A DNA stretch of 64,000 nt, from contig DDTM01000058.1 of the NCBI GenBank assembly GCA_002344075.1, forward strand, positions 22,438 to 86,437. Reading direction: 5' to 3'. This DNA is from Bacteroidetes bacterium UBA2364 (GTDB taxonomy: Bacteria; Bacteroidota; Rhodothermia; Rhodothermales; UBA2364). Below the pieces are notes generated by a model. The model searched no databases. It saw only the letters and a list, made by a program, of their open reading frames with translations, and was not told the DNA's origin. Position numbers and translations under genes: made by a program. Shown one piece after another: positions 7,850 to 17,000 of this stretch; within the stretch, counting starts at the first letter, position 1, and every line of letters starts with the position of its first letter.

Positions 7850-9340
7850 GTGTATATACTTGGTATAGACCTTGGAACCTCCTCCATAAAAGCCAGTATC
7901 GTGGACGCTCACACAGGCTGGGCAGTGGCATCGGCAGTGGCCCCGAAGCAAGAAATGACCATACAGTCACCAAATCCGGGCTGGGCCGAGCAAAGTCCAT
8001 CTATTTGGTGGCAGGAAACCATAAAAGCCATTTCTCTTCTGGATCTTGATTTGCGGAAAAAGGTAGCGGCGGTTGGCATCAGCTATCAAATGCATGGGTT
8101 GGTGATGGTCAATAAAAAGGGTGATGTTTTACGTTCCTCCATTATTTGGTGCGACAGCCGTGCCGCCGAGACTGGACAAACAGCCACGCAGGGCTTAGGA
8201 GCGGCGTTTTGTTTTAGGCGATTTTTGAATCAACCCGGGAATTTTACGGCTGCAAAACTTAAATGGGTACAAGAAAATGAACCTGAAACCTATGCGCAAC
8301 TTTATAAAATATTATTGCCAGGTGATTATCTTGCCTACCAACTTACCGGAGAACTAACCACGACCACTTCAGGTCTTTCAGAAGGCATTTTATGGGACTT
8401 CCATAACCATTTTCCAGCATATGCCCTTATGGACTATTGGCATCTTGATCCTTCGTTTTTGCCAGAAATTGTTCCGACTTTTGGCAATCAGGGAATCATA
8501 CGTGCTGAAGTGGCCGAGGTTTTGGGATTACCATGCCACACCCCAGTGATGTATCGGGCTGGTGATCAGCCTAACAATGCGTTTTCTCTTGGTGTTTTAC
8601 ATCCCGGACAAGTAGCGGCGACCGCAGGGACGTCGGGCGTGGTGTATGGTATAAGCGAGGAAAATACCTACGACCCACAAGGACGTGTAAATACGTTTGT
8701 CCATGTTAACAATGAACATAAGAAGATTCGAAACGGTGTTCTATTGTGTATTAATGGTACAGGCCGGTTGAATGCTTGGATACGCCAACACCTTACAAAC
8801 CACCTGTCTTATGCCGAAATGAATGCCATGGCCGCCTCCGTTCCGGTTGGATCGAAAGGTTTGGTCTGTTTGCCTTTTGGGAATGGAGCTGAGCGTATTT
8901 TCCAAAACCGGACAATCGGTGCGGGGTTTTGGGGATTAGACCTAAACCGTCATACAACAACCACCCTTTTCCGTGCAGCCCAGGAAGGGATTGTCTTTGC
9001 ACTCCACTATGGCATGCAAACCTTGCTAGAAATGGGGCTTTCGGTACAGAATATTCGGACAGGGAACGCTAGCTTATTTCTAAGCCCGCTATTTTGCCAC
9101 ATTTTTGTACAAACCACCAGATCTATTCTTACGGTTTTAGATACAGATGGTGCTCAGGGAGCGGCACGGGCAGCAGGCGTTGGCTTGGGAGTGTATGCTT
9201 CTCCCGACGAAGCCGCAATAGCGGGGCTTCGGATCGTGCATGAGGTCCACCCAGATCCACGAGAGACTCCCACTTATGCTCTTGCATATGAACAATGGAA
9301 GAAAGTCCTTGACCAGCAACTCACCCAATTAAACACCTAA
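7850..9340 (+). CDS. xylB: xylulokinase
   Basis: Phosphorylates D-xylulose to xylulose 5-phosphate with ATP, feeding the pentose phosphate pathway. A 496-residue FGGY-family kinase, normal in length. It starts with a GTG at 7850 giving MYILGIDLGTSSIK (phosphate loop 1). Further signatures are SYQMHGLV, IIWCDSRA, LLPGDYLAYQLTGE, and the catalytic Asp239 in YRAGDQPNNA. These are followed by TAGTSGVVYG and the C-terminal FGGY signature region around GNGAERIF. The xylose isomerase gene follows after 4 bp, so the two are one operon. No xylose transporter or XylR gene is in the window. Confidence 0.94.
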   Translation: MYILGIDLGTSSIKASIVDAHTGWAVASAVAPKQEMTIQSPNPGWAEQSPSIWWQETIKAISLLDLDLRKKVAAVGISYQMHGLVMVNKKGDVLRSSIIWCDSRAAETGQTATQGLGAAFCFRRFLNQPGNFTAAKLKWVQENEPETYAQLYKILLPGDYLAYQLTGELTTTTSGLSEGILWDFHNHFPAYALMDYWHLDPSFLPEIVPTFGNQGIIRAEVAEVLGLPCHTPVMYRAGDQPNNAFSLGVLHPGQVAATAGTSGVVYGISEENTYDPQGRVNTFVHVNNEHKKIRNGVLLCINGTGRLNAWIRQHLTNHLSYAEMNAMAASVPVGSKGLVCLPFGNGAERIFQNRTIGAGFWGLDLNRHTTTTLFRAAQEGIVFALHYGMQTLLEMGLSVQNIRTGNASLFLSPLFCHIFVQTTRSILTVLDTDGAQGAARAAGVGLGVYASPDEAAIAGLRIVHEVHPDPRETPTYALAYEQWKKVLDQQLTQLNT

Positions 9341-9344
9341 ATCT

Positions 9345-10655
9345 ATGGCAGCATATTTCCCCAAGATTGGTACTATTCCATTTGAAGGACGGGCATCTGA
9401 CAATCCTTTGGCCTATAAATGGTATGATTCATCCCGAATGGTTGCGGGAAAATCGCTCAAAGACCACCTTCGTTTTGCGGTATGCTATTGGCATACTTTC
9501 TGCGGAACGGGCGGAGATCCGTTTGGCCCTGGAACAAGGAAGTACGAGTGGGATCGGGCAGAAAATCCAATAGATCGTGCCTACCATAAAATGGATGCGG
9601 CGTTCGAGTTTATGCGAAAACTAGGTGTGCCATATTATTGTTTTCATGACGTTGACTTGGTGGAGGCAGATGATTCGCTTGCAGTTTATGAGAAAAATCT
9701 CGAAAAATTAGTGGCTTATGCAAAGCAAAAACAAAAAGATACAGGAATTAAACTACTTTGGGGAACTGCAAATGTTTTTTCTCATCCGCGTTATATGAAT
9801 GGTGCTGCTACCAATCCCGAATTTCATGTTGTGGCGTTTGCAGCGGCTCAGATTAAGAATGCAATAGATGCGACAATTGCATTAGAGGGGGAAAACTATG
9901 TTTTTTGGGGTGGGCGCGAAGGTTATATGACCTTGCTCAATACCAACATGAAGCGAGAAACCGAACACTTGGCAATGATGCTGACAATGGCGCGGGATTA
10001 TGCACGGAAACAAGGCTTTACAGGTACTTTTTTGATTGAGCCTAAGCCATGTGAGCCTACAAAGCACCAGTATGACTTCGACGCAGCAACCGTAATTGGC
10101 TTTTTACGTGAACATGGTTTAGACCAAGATTTCAAATTGAACATTGAAGTCAACCATGCCACTTTGGCTGGACATACCTTCCAACACGAGTTACAAGTGG
10201 CGGCGAATGCAAACATGATGGGAAGCATGGATGCCAATCGGGGTGATTACCAAAATGGATGGGATACCGACCAATTCCCCATGAACCTACAAGAACTAAC
10301 CGAAGCCATGTTGGTGATTTGCGAAGCAGGGGGATTTACTTCGGGCGGAATCAATTTTGACGCCAAACTCCGCCGGAATTCCACTGATGCCGAAGATCTT
10401 TTTATTGCCCATATTGCTGGCATGGATGCCTTTGCCCGTGCCCTCTTGACAGCCGAGCAACTCCTCACCCAATCTCCGTACCGAAATATGAGAAAAAATC
10501 GGTATGCTTCGTTTGATGATGGAATTGGGCGCGATTTTGAGAATGGGAATTTGATTTTGGAAGATTTGCATCGCTTTGCCCTTGAAGCTGGAGAACCCGC
10601 TTTGATAAGTGGGAAACAGGAACGTTACGAACAACTGCTAAATGAATATCTGTAA
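9345..10655 (+). CDS. xylA: xylose isomerase
   Basis: Interconverts D-xylose and D-xylulose using divalent metals; cytoplasmic TIM barrel. At 436 residues it belongs to the longer class II group. Signatures in order: CYWHTFCGTGGDPFG, YYCFHDVD (catalytic histidine), FWGGREGYMTLLNT, IEPKPCEPTKHQYDFD (metal-ligand glutamate and lysine), VNHATLAGHTFQHE, and DANRGDYQNGWDTDQFP (metal ligands). The order kinase-then-isomerase, with 4 bp between the genes, implies one transcript. The next gene starts 9 bp downstream and may belong to the same transcript. Confidence 0.97.
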   Translation: MAAYFPKIGTIPFEGRASDNPLAYKWYDSSRMVAGKSLKDHLRFAVCYWHTFCGTGGDPFGPGTRKYEWDRAENPIDRAYHKMDAAFEFMRKLGVPYYCFHDVDLVEADDSLAVYEKNLEKLVAYAKQKQKDTGIKLLWGTANVFSHPRYMNGAATNPEFHVVAFAAAQIKNAIDATIALEGENYVFWGGREGYMTLLNTNMKRETEHLAMMLTMARDYARKQGFTGTFLIEPKPCEPTKHQYDFDAATVIGFLREHGLDQDFKLNIEVNHATLAGHTFQHELQVAANANMMGSMDANRGDYQNGWDTDQFPMNLQELTEAMLVICEAGGFTSGGINFDAKLRRNSTDAEDLFIAHIAGMDAFARALLTAEQLLTQSPYRNMRKNRYASFDDGIGRDFENGNLILEDLHRFALEAGEPALISGKQERYEQLLNEYL

Positions 10656-10664
10656 ATATTTGTT

Positions 10665-11558
10665 ATGAATGTATTTACCCATATTAGTGAATGGAATTTA
10701 CCCCTTCCGGAAATACCCTCCATGCCATTAGCCGACCGGCTGCTAATGGTGAACCCTGCATTTTTTGATGTGGCTTATGTGATCAATCCACACATGGAAG
10801 GGCAAATTGGAAAAGTGAATCGCCAGAAAGCGAATAACGAATGGCAAAAACTCGTGGACTTATATAGGTCCTTAGGCTTATCGGTGGAGGTTATCAATGG
10901 CGAGCAAGGACTTCCAGATATGGTTTTTTGTGCCAATCAAACCCTTCCTTTTATTCGACCAAATGGGGAAAAAGGTGTTTTCTGTGCTCAGATGCACGCA
11001 CCGGAACGCAAACCCGAAGTGGCTTTTTTCAAGGCGTACTTTGCTCGAAAAGGATATCAAGTACGAACTTTGCCAAGTGATAATGATTCCGACTTCGAGG
11101 GGATGGGGGACGCTTTATGGCATTCGGGCAGGCGGCTTTTGTGGGGTGGTTATGGTTTTAGAACAGGATTAGAAGTATATAAGGGACTGGCACAAGCATT
11201 AGATGTTCCTGTACTTGCGCTCGAATTATGTGATCCGGAATTTTACCACTTAGACACGTGCATGTGCATCTTAGATGAATCTTGCGTGTTGGTATATCCT
11301 GGTGCTTTTCAACCACAAGGCTTGGCACTGATCCGTAAGGTGTTCTCACGTGTTATCGAAGCTCCCGAAGACGAAGCACGACGGTTGTTTGCAGTGAATG
11401 CCTTTTGTCCGAATCAAAAACATGTTTTTATCCAAAATGGATGCTCTGAAACTGCAATGCGTCTTCAATTGGCGGGTTTTATGGTGATTTCATGTGAAAC
11501 AGGCGAGTTCATAAAAGCGGGAGGGTCTGTATTCTGTATGAAACTACATCATTGGTGA
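10665..11558 (+). CDS. DDAH/amidinotransferase-family hydrolase
   Basis: A 297-residue guanidino-group-modifying enzyme with the five-bladed propeller fold. Key features are VNPAFFDVAYVINPHM near the N-terminus, PDMVFCANQ, DSDFEGMGDA, and YHLDTCMCIL with catalytic His195 and Asp197. The C-terminus has GGSVFCM with nucleophile Cys291. These are the residues used by dimethylargininases, arginine deiminases and related citrulline/amidine hydrolases. The FEG-GDAL arrangement resembles the DDAH-like bacterial group rather than classical arginine deiminase (about 400 residues). The substrate is not certain. It lies 9 bp behind xylA, an odd pairing of arginine-type and pentose metabolism that may simply reflect read-through. 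Confidence 0.82.
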   Translation: MNVFTHISEWNLPLPEIPSMPLADRLLMVNPAFFDVAYVINPHMEGQIGKVNRQKANNEWQKLVDLYRSLGLSVEVINGEQGLPDMVFCANQTLPFIRPNGEKGVFCAQMHAPERKPEVAFFKAYFARKGYQVRTLPSDNDSDFEGMGDALWHSGRRLLWGGYGFRTGLEVYKGLAQALDVPVLALELCDPEFYHLDTCMCILDESCVLVYPGAFQPQGLALIRKVFSRVIEAPEDEARRLFAVNAFCPNQKHVFIQNGCSETAMRLQLAGFMVISCETGEFIKAGGSVFCMKLHHW

Positions 11559-11723
11559 ACTTGGTTGATTATGATGGATCGGAGTGGCGGATGGGCCAAG
11601 TAATAGAATGGTGTATCCGAAAACAAGTTTATGACGGATTCTGGAAAGGCGAGGGCTGCACATCAGGCAAGAATGGGACCACAGAATGATCTTGGAATTG
11701 CATTGACTTTTCCGTAACTTAAC

Positions 11724-11791
11724 AAAAAATAAGAACGGCACCGAAGCAAAACTGGAGGAGGTACTGTTGTTTTGCGCTCGATACCGTTCTT
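11724..11791 (-). terminator. strong intrinsic terminator, minus strand
   Basis: A two-part stem: AAGAACGG (11731-11738) pairs with CCGTTCTT (11784-11791), and inside it GCAAAAC (11746-11752) pairs with GTTTTGC (11769-11775). Read on the minus strand, the hairpin is followed at once by ATTTTTTG, the T run of an intrinsic terminator; on the plus strand no T run follows. It therefore ends a minus-strand transcript coming from the right. The loop on that strand carries two unpaired CCTCC sequences. Confidence 0.7.
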
Positions 11792-11807
11792 CAAACCACC
11801 AAACACC

Positions 11808-11848
11808 AAAAGGTACAACCACTAAGCCGTACCTTTTAAAAAAAGGTA
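11808..11848. repeat. three-segment repeat able to form two alternative hairpins
   Basis: Segment 1 AAAAGGTAC (11808-11816) pairs with segment 2 GTACCTTTT (11829-11837). Segment 2 (11830-11837) can instead pair with segment 3 AAAAGGTA (11841-11848). The two pairings exclude each other. Such switchable stems occur in attenuators, but no clear leader peptide or ligand-binding fold is visible, so the function is open. Confidence 0.5.
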
Positions 11849-11906
11849 ACAAGTCCGGAAAAAATATTTTTTTCGCCTTTCCACTTGCTTTTTACGTTCT
11901 TTAGGG

Positions 11907-12056
11907 TTAAATACGAATCGCTTCCGCTTTCAAGACTTCTGGAGCCTCTGGGCGTGGGTTTTCCTCAAAATGAAACAGCCCAAGGTAGTTGTTGTACAGG
12001 TTCGTATCTACCAGTAGAGGGCAGTTGGCTTTCTTAAAATTTGCGTTCGCATCCAT
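11907..12056 (-). CDS. possible small protein (49 aa) of unknown function
   Basis: A minus-strand frame from an ATG at 12056 to TAA at 11907. The product is mildly acidic, with the central part CPLLVDTNLYNNYLGL and then FHFEENPRPEAPEVL, and no signal peptide. I do not recognise it. In favour: the strong terminator at 11724-11791 points the same way, so this strand is probably transcribed. The frame is also not the shadow of another gene. Against: it is short, has no clear ribosome-binding site and no known relative. The transcript could equally be a noncoding RNA. Its start lies only 26 bp from the divergent T6SS start. Confidence 0.35.
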   Translation of the reverse strand: MDANANFKKANCPLLVDTNLYNNYLGLFHFEENPRPEAPEVLKAEAIRI

Positions 12057-12082
12057 AGATCATAAAACCTATCACCGCAGTT

Positions 12083-13963
12083 ATGGAAAACACTTCTCCG
12101 ATTCAGGAATTTCGCGTCAAAATGGGGTTCTCGTCGTCTCAGGGCGAGGAACCGCGTGAAATGACTGCTGCTACGCCTTTTCGCTTGTTTCTGGCTTCTG
12201 ACCTGACGCCTCACCTCATGCATGATGTCGAGTGGGACGGTGCAACCCGTTTGGTAAAAGTGGATAAATATACTTTTGCTGAACTGATGATGTCTTGGAG
12301 GCCCACTTTATCTATAGAAGTGCCCAATTATTTAGGCACTTCACCGAAAACGCTATCGCTGTCATTGATCTTTGACCATATTCAAGGGTTTCAGCCAGAT
12401 CGGTTGGTGGACCAATTGCCTTTGGTGAAGCGTTTTTTAGGTCTTAGGGATGCCTTCCTTATGGTCAAGCGCGATCAACTGTCTTATCAAGCCTTTGCTG
12501 GAACAATTCAAACGCTGGGTTTTGATCGGGAGGAGGCATTGCATTGGTCTGACCGAATCCGTCCGGTTCCCGAAGAGAATGCCTCACCCTCAACGTCGAA
12601 TTCTGGTGGAGGTTTGGACAATTTGCTAAATTTGGTGGACTTGGGTGCTACGGCTACACCTGAAAAACAAGCTGGTGGAGATCCGATGGATGCCCTTATT
12701 CGTGCTTTAGCGGGTCAAAAAGCGGCTTCACCACCCAAACGCCCTATAGAAAAGGGGAAAAGTGCTTTACAAGTGGCCCTCGAAGAAGTGGAAAATCGGA
12801 TTGCCCAACAATTGGATGCTGTGATCCATCATGCGGCATATCAACAATTGGAATCCTCATGGCGCGGCTTGAAATTATTGGTAGATCGTCTGGATTTTCG
12901 GAAAAATATCCGTTTAGACGTGCTTTCTGTCAATAAGGAACAGTTAAATACGGCCTTGTATCATCAAGTCTTAATGCCTGCCTATGAGATACCTCCTGAA
13001 ATTCCTTTTGCAGCCTTGTTATTGGATTTTACGTTTGGGGATGTGGCCATGGATCTGGAGCGTCTTTCAGATATTGGAGAAACGGCTGCAAGCCTTCAAA
13101 TTCCGGTTGTTGCTTCGGCGGCTACAAGGCTCTGGACTGAACGTGATGCTTATGGAAATTCAAGAATTCCTACCATTCTACAGCATTTACAAAAACCGGA
13201 ATTTATGGGATGGCCCTTGTTGCGTGAGCAGGCATCGTCGGGATGGATAACTTTGGCGTTGCCACATGTGCTACTCCGAAGTCCTTATCGGTCTATGCAA
13301 CTGATGGGTGGTCTTCCCTATAATGAAAAAACACCTTCGGATGGAAGTGGACATTTATGGGGACGTGCGTCTTTGCCTGTTGGGGTCGCGATGGCCCAAG
13401 GTTATGTAAAGCACGCTTGGGGAACAGGGTTTGTTGGGCCTGGAAGTGCGGGTGAACAACAGGATTACCCCATTAGGAAAACCGATACCAACAGTTCGCC
13501 ACTCTCTATGTGGCTTGATACGCATAAACAAGTTGAATTCTCGGATGCTGGATTTACGGTTCTGGCTTCCCGGCCCAATTCGGATCGGGTGTATGTTGCT
13601 GGCGCGCAAGTTTTTCAGAAAGTGGCGAACTATATAGACCCTGATTCACTCGCGGAAGCACAACGCCATGCTTCGTTGTCGTGTAAAATGGTGACTGGTA
13701 AAATAACGCAAGCCATTTTATTCGCCCAAAGCATCCTTAAATCTGGTTTGTCGCCTGAGCAAATTCACGCACAACTGGTGAACCAACTCGAAAAGGTTTT
13801 AACCGAAGGCGGTCTCATGATCGCAGAAAACACAATAAAAGTAGAAGTAGGCGATAGCCCGCGTGCCGCAGACTGTTATGGAGTCGGGATATGGATTAAT
13901 TCCCCCGCCTCTCTTTTAGGAGAGGAAGTGAGTATTGCACTCGGATTTGAAGTCGCCAAATAA
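12083..13963 (+). CDS. tssBC: fused T6SS sheath protein TssB-TssC
   Basis: Contractile sheath of the type VI secretion system. In other T6SSs TssB (VipA) and TssC (VipB) are separate proteins that interlock into one protomer. Here both are in one 626-residue frame. Residues about 30-150 are TssB-like: FRLFLASDL, then SLSLIFDHIQGFQPDRLVDQ and VKRFLGLRDAFLMVK. A Ser/Gly-rich linker (about 165-215) follows. Residues about 230-626 are TssC-like, with IAQQLDAVIHH, the hallmark ESSWRGLKLLV near residue 257, then LLLDFTFG, SLQIPVVASA and LRSPYRS, and a GIWINSPASLL-type end. The total is somewhat shorter than a typical TssB plus TssC, so parts of both are trimmed. First gene of the T6SS locus; the next gene starts 99 bp on. 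No stop or frameshift separates the halves. Confidence 0.88.
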   Translation: MENTSPIQEFRVKMGFSSSQGEEPREMTAATPFRLFLASDLTPHLMHDVEWDGATRLVKVDKYTFAELMMSWRPTLSIEVPNYLGTSPKTLSLSLIFDHIQGFQPDRLVDQLPLVKRFLGLRDAFLMVKRDQLSYQAFAGTIQTLGFDREEALHWSDRIRPVPEENASPSTSNSGGGLDNLLNLVDLGATATPEKQAGGDPMDALIRALAGQKAASPPKRPIEKGKSALQVALEEVENRIAQQLDAVIHHAAYQQLESSWRGLKLLVDRLDFRKNIRLDVLSVNKEQLNTALYHQVLMPAYEIPPEIPFAALLLDFTFGDVAMDLERLSDIGETAASLQIPVVASAATRLWTERDAYGNSRIPTILQHLQKPEFMGWPLLREQASSGWITLALPHVLLRSPYRSMQLMGGLPYNEKTPSDGSGHLWGRASLPVGVAMAQGYVKHAWGTGFVGPGSAGEQQDYPIRKTDTNSSPLSMWLDTHKQVEFSDAGFTVLASRPNSDRVYVAGAQVFQKVANYIDPDSLAEAQRHASLSCKMVTGKITQAILFAQSILKSGLSPEQIHAQLVNQLEKVLTEGGLMIAENTIKVEVGDSPRAADCYGVGIWINSPASLLGEEVSIALGFEVAK

Positions 13964-14062
13964 AGATACTTCTTATTTCGTTTGATTATATCTTCTGGAT
14001 TTGTCCCAGACAAGAGCCAAGCAATCATTAACCCATACACTAAAACGTTACCTATTCCGCGT

Positions 14063-17000
14063 ATGCAAACAAACATTCGCGTTTCAATCCTGAAAGGGCC
14101 TATATCTGGCGATAAAGATGCCTTTCAATTTAGCAAGACCTTCAATATAGGTCGGGATGCTACGTGTCAAATTCACCTCCCCAGTCCACTGGTGAGTCGT
14201 ACACATGCAGACGTGTCTTTTGAAAATGGGCAATGGATTTTGCATGACCGTAACAGTACGAATGGTATTTGGGTAAACGGTGCACGCACATCCCGTGTCG
14301 TTTTGGATATTGCCAAGGAGGTGGAATTTGGTCGTAATGGCCCAATGTTGCGATTCGAGGTTGAGTCATTGGACAGCCCTATAGCAGAAGTGCCTGTGGT
14401 AACTCCGGAAGCGGGGTTGGCAACTTCCTTTTGGCAATCTTTGGGTGAAATATCAGGGACTTCCCCCAGTTCTACAGAAACGCCAGTTCCTCAAACATCA
14501 GCAGAAACGGTAGCTCCGCCTTTGGAATCCGGTTTTTTTGCTGCTTTATCGGATACTCCGCCTGATGTATCTTCTATCGAGGCCACAGGAGAAACGCCCT
14601 CTCTATCGGAAAAACCCTCCGTCGAATCGGGCATTTTTACTTCAATTGATCCCTCAAAGGAATCATTTTTTGAAAGCCGCCCTGATGGGCCTACTTTTGA
14701 AGGCCTGAAAAATGTTCACCATTCCGAGGAACCACCCGCCAACGACAGTGATAAATTGGGATTGGAATCCGGTTTTTTTCGTTCATTATCGGAAGTTGTT
14801 CCTGAAACTCCAGCCCCACTCACTTTGCCTGCGACGCCTTCTTCAGCGGGCGTAACAGGATTGGAGTCGGGTTTTTTCCGTTCGTTATCGGAAATTGATG
14901 GAGCAAGCCCATCCTTGGGCAAGGAAGAGCCTCAGCAGTCAGAGGCAGTATCTGTCGCTGAATCAACAACGGCACCATCATTAGGCACTGGCTTTTTCGC
15001 TGCTTTAACGGAAGAAGCTCCACCACAGCCTACGCCCCCTATAAGTACCGATTCCATAGATTCGGCTTTGCCATCGGGCATCTTTCGCGCATTGTCCGAG
15101 TTGCCTCAGTCTGCTCCTATACCCACAGAGGAAGTACCAGTTACGCCCGTCAAACCGGATGAAAACATGGAAATGGGTTTCTCATCTGGCATTAGTTCGG
15201 CTCTTCAGGACTTGAAAGGGATAGCTGGGGGGAAAACACCAGATGCGCCGCAAGCGGGATTGAATACAGGGTTTTTTAAAGCGTTAGAACATGTTGCAGG
15301 CGAGGCTCCGGCATCGGCATCACCCCAGCCAATTTCGTGGGATTCGCCTGAAAAGGCGGGATGGGATACCGATACGCCGCCACCGTCCGCCGTACCAGTT
15401 GTTACACCTTGGCCATCCGCCCCCCTTACAGACAAACCAGACTGGCCCGCCGCACAAACGGATTGGGGTACCGAAAGTACACCGCCGCACGTTGCGCCAT
15501 CTTACGAATGGAGTACTCCGGGGATACCTGTGCCTCCTCCAGTACCACCCAATGAACCCCCTTTAGACGCCCTCTTCAATCAATGGGGGGCAGTAGAGGC
15601 TCCACCAGTGGGTGGAATGGAATGGGGTGCTCCACCACCTGCTAAGGCGGGCACAGATTGCGGGACACCGCAACAATCACAAAGTGTAGGAATGGAATGG
15701 GGAAGTGAGCCGCCAGCCCATGATAAACCAGTTGCGGATGATTGGGGAGCGGCTAAGCCAACTGCTACAGATTCTGGATTTAGTTGGCCGCCTGTGCCTA
15801 CTGCTGGCCATGCCGATTGGAACCCAACGTCAAACCGTGAAATGGCATTGCCATCGTCTGCGGATGATTGGTCCACACCTTCGGGGCCGCCCCCTGTAAA
15901 CACTCCGCCTGCCGACTGGGGGCCTGGGTCCAAATGGGAACCATCGGCAATTGCTCCATCTTATCAGGAAGCCTCGAAAGCAACACCTCCGGCCCCAGGA
16001 TCTGTTTCTGGCTATATGCGGAAGTTTGAGTCTGGTCAAACTGCGGAAATGGGTTCGCGCACCCAGATGATGATGGCGGCTTTTTCGCGAATGAGTAAAC
16101 GGGACAAGCGAAAATATTACTACATCATCGGTATTGTGGCAGTTGCGTTGGTTATTGCTGCTATCTGGGCTTTATGGAAGCACAACGAAAGTAGTTCATT
16201 GGGCGAAGCATTGGATGCGTCGAATGTGGCATTGACGACCCAAGACTCTTTAAATGTTGTTTTATTTTATCAAATTAAAGAATTACAACTCAAATTCGCC
16301 AATGATTCTACACTGAATACGAACAAGAAATTACGCGACGAAACGGCCAGAAAAATTATTGAAATGCAACAGGCCTATTCCGAGAAAATGCGTGCAAGGC
16401 CCCAGTATAGGGCTGCGGTGAATTTGGCGAATTCGGGCAATGCGAGTGGGAATGTGGATAAATTGATTTATGACATTACACGGCTTTTTGGTGAAAATGA
16501 AATGGTAATGCCTGCCGGATATGTGGATAAAGTCAAACAGTATATCAAATATTGGCAGAGTAGTTCACGGTATATAAACGCCCTGCGAACAGCCCAAGAT
16601 AACGGGTATGTGGAACCCATTGTGGCCAGTTTCATGAAGCGCGGGGTACCACCGCAGTTTTTCTACTTAGGCATGCAAGAAAGTAATTTTAACACCAAAA
16701 TTGTGGGGCCTCCTACCCGTTATGGCCATGCAAAAGGAATGTGGCAATTTATTCCTTCAACGGGCGCACGATATGGGCTGAAAATTGGCCCATTGAAGGA
16801 TGTTGGAGTCTATGACCCTGAAGACGAAAGGCACGACCACGTAAAAGCGGGGGAAGCGGCGGCAGGTTATATTGCTGATATTTATAAGACGGATGCACAA
16901 GCTTCCGGATTGTGTGTCATGGCTTCGTACAACTGGGGAGAGGGAAATGTCATCAAACGCATTAGGGCTATGCCTAATAATCCCCGCGACCGCAATTTTT

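Larger units (their letters stand above)
11555..12082. other. 528-bp intergenic stretch with structured, probably transcribed DNA
   Basis: This stretch separates the DDAH-like gene from the T6SS locus. It contains four things. A 44-codon GTG frame at 11555-11689 (plus) overlaps the previous stop codon; it resembles nothing known and is doubtful. A strong hairpin with a minus-strand T run lies at 11724-11791. Two mutually exclusive hairpins lie at 11808-11848. A 49-codon minus-strand frame lies at 11907-12056. The promoter of the T6SS locus must also be here, but no good TTTG-N19-TAnnTTTG match was found. Confidence 0.55.

Noticed and set aside
11544..11852. Minus-strand open frame of 102 codons across the end of the DDAH-like gene
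   Set aside because: It runs through the strong minus-strand terminator and overlaps the end of the DDAH-like gene in antisense; its composition does not resemble a protein.
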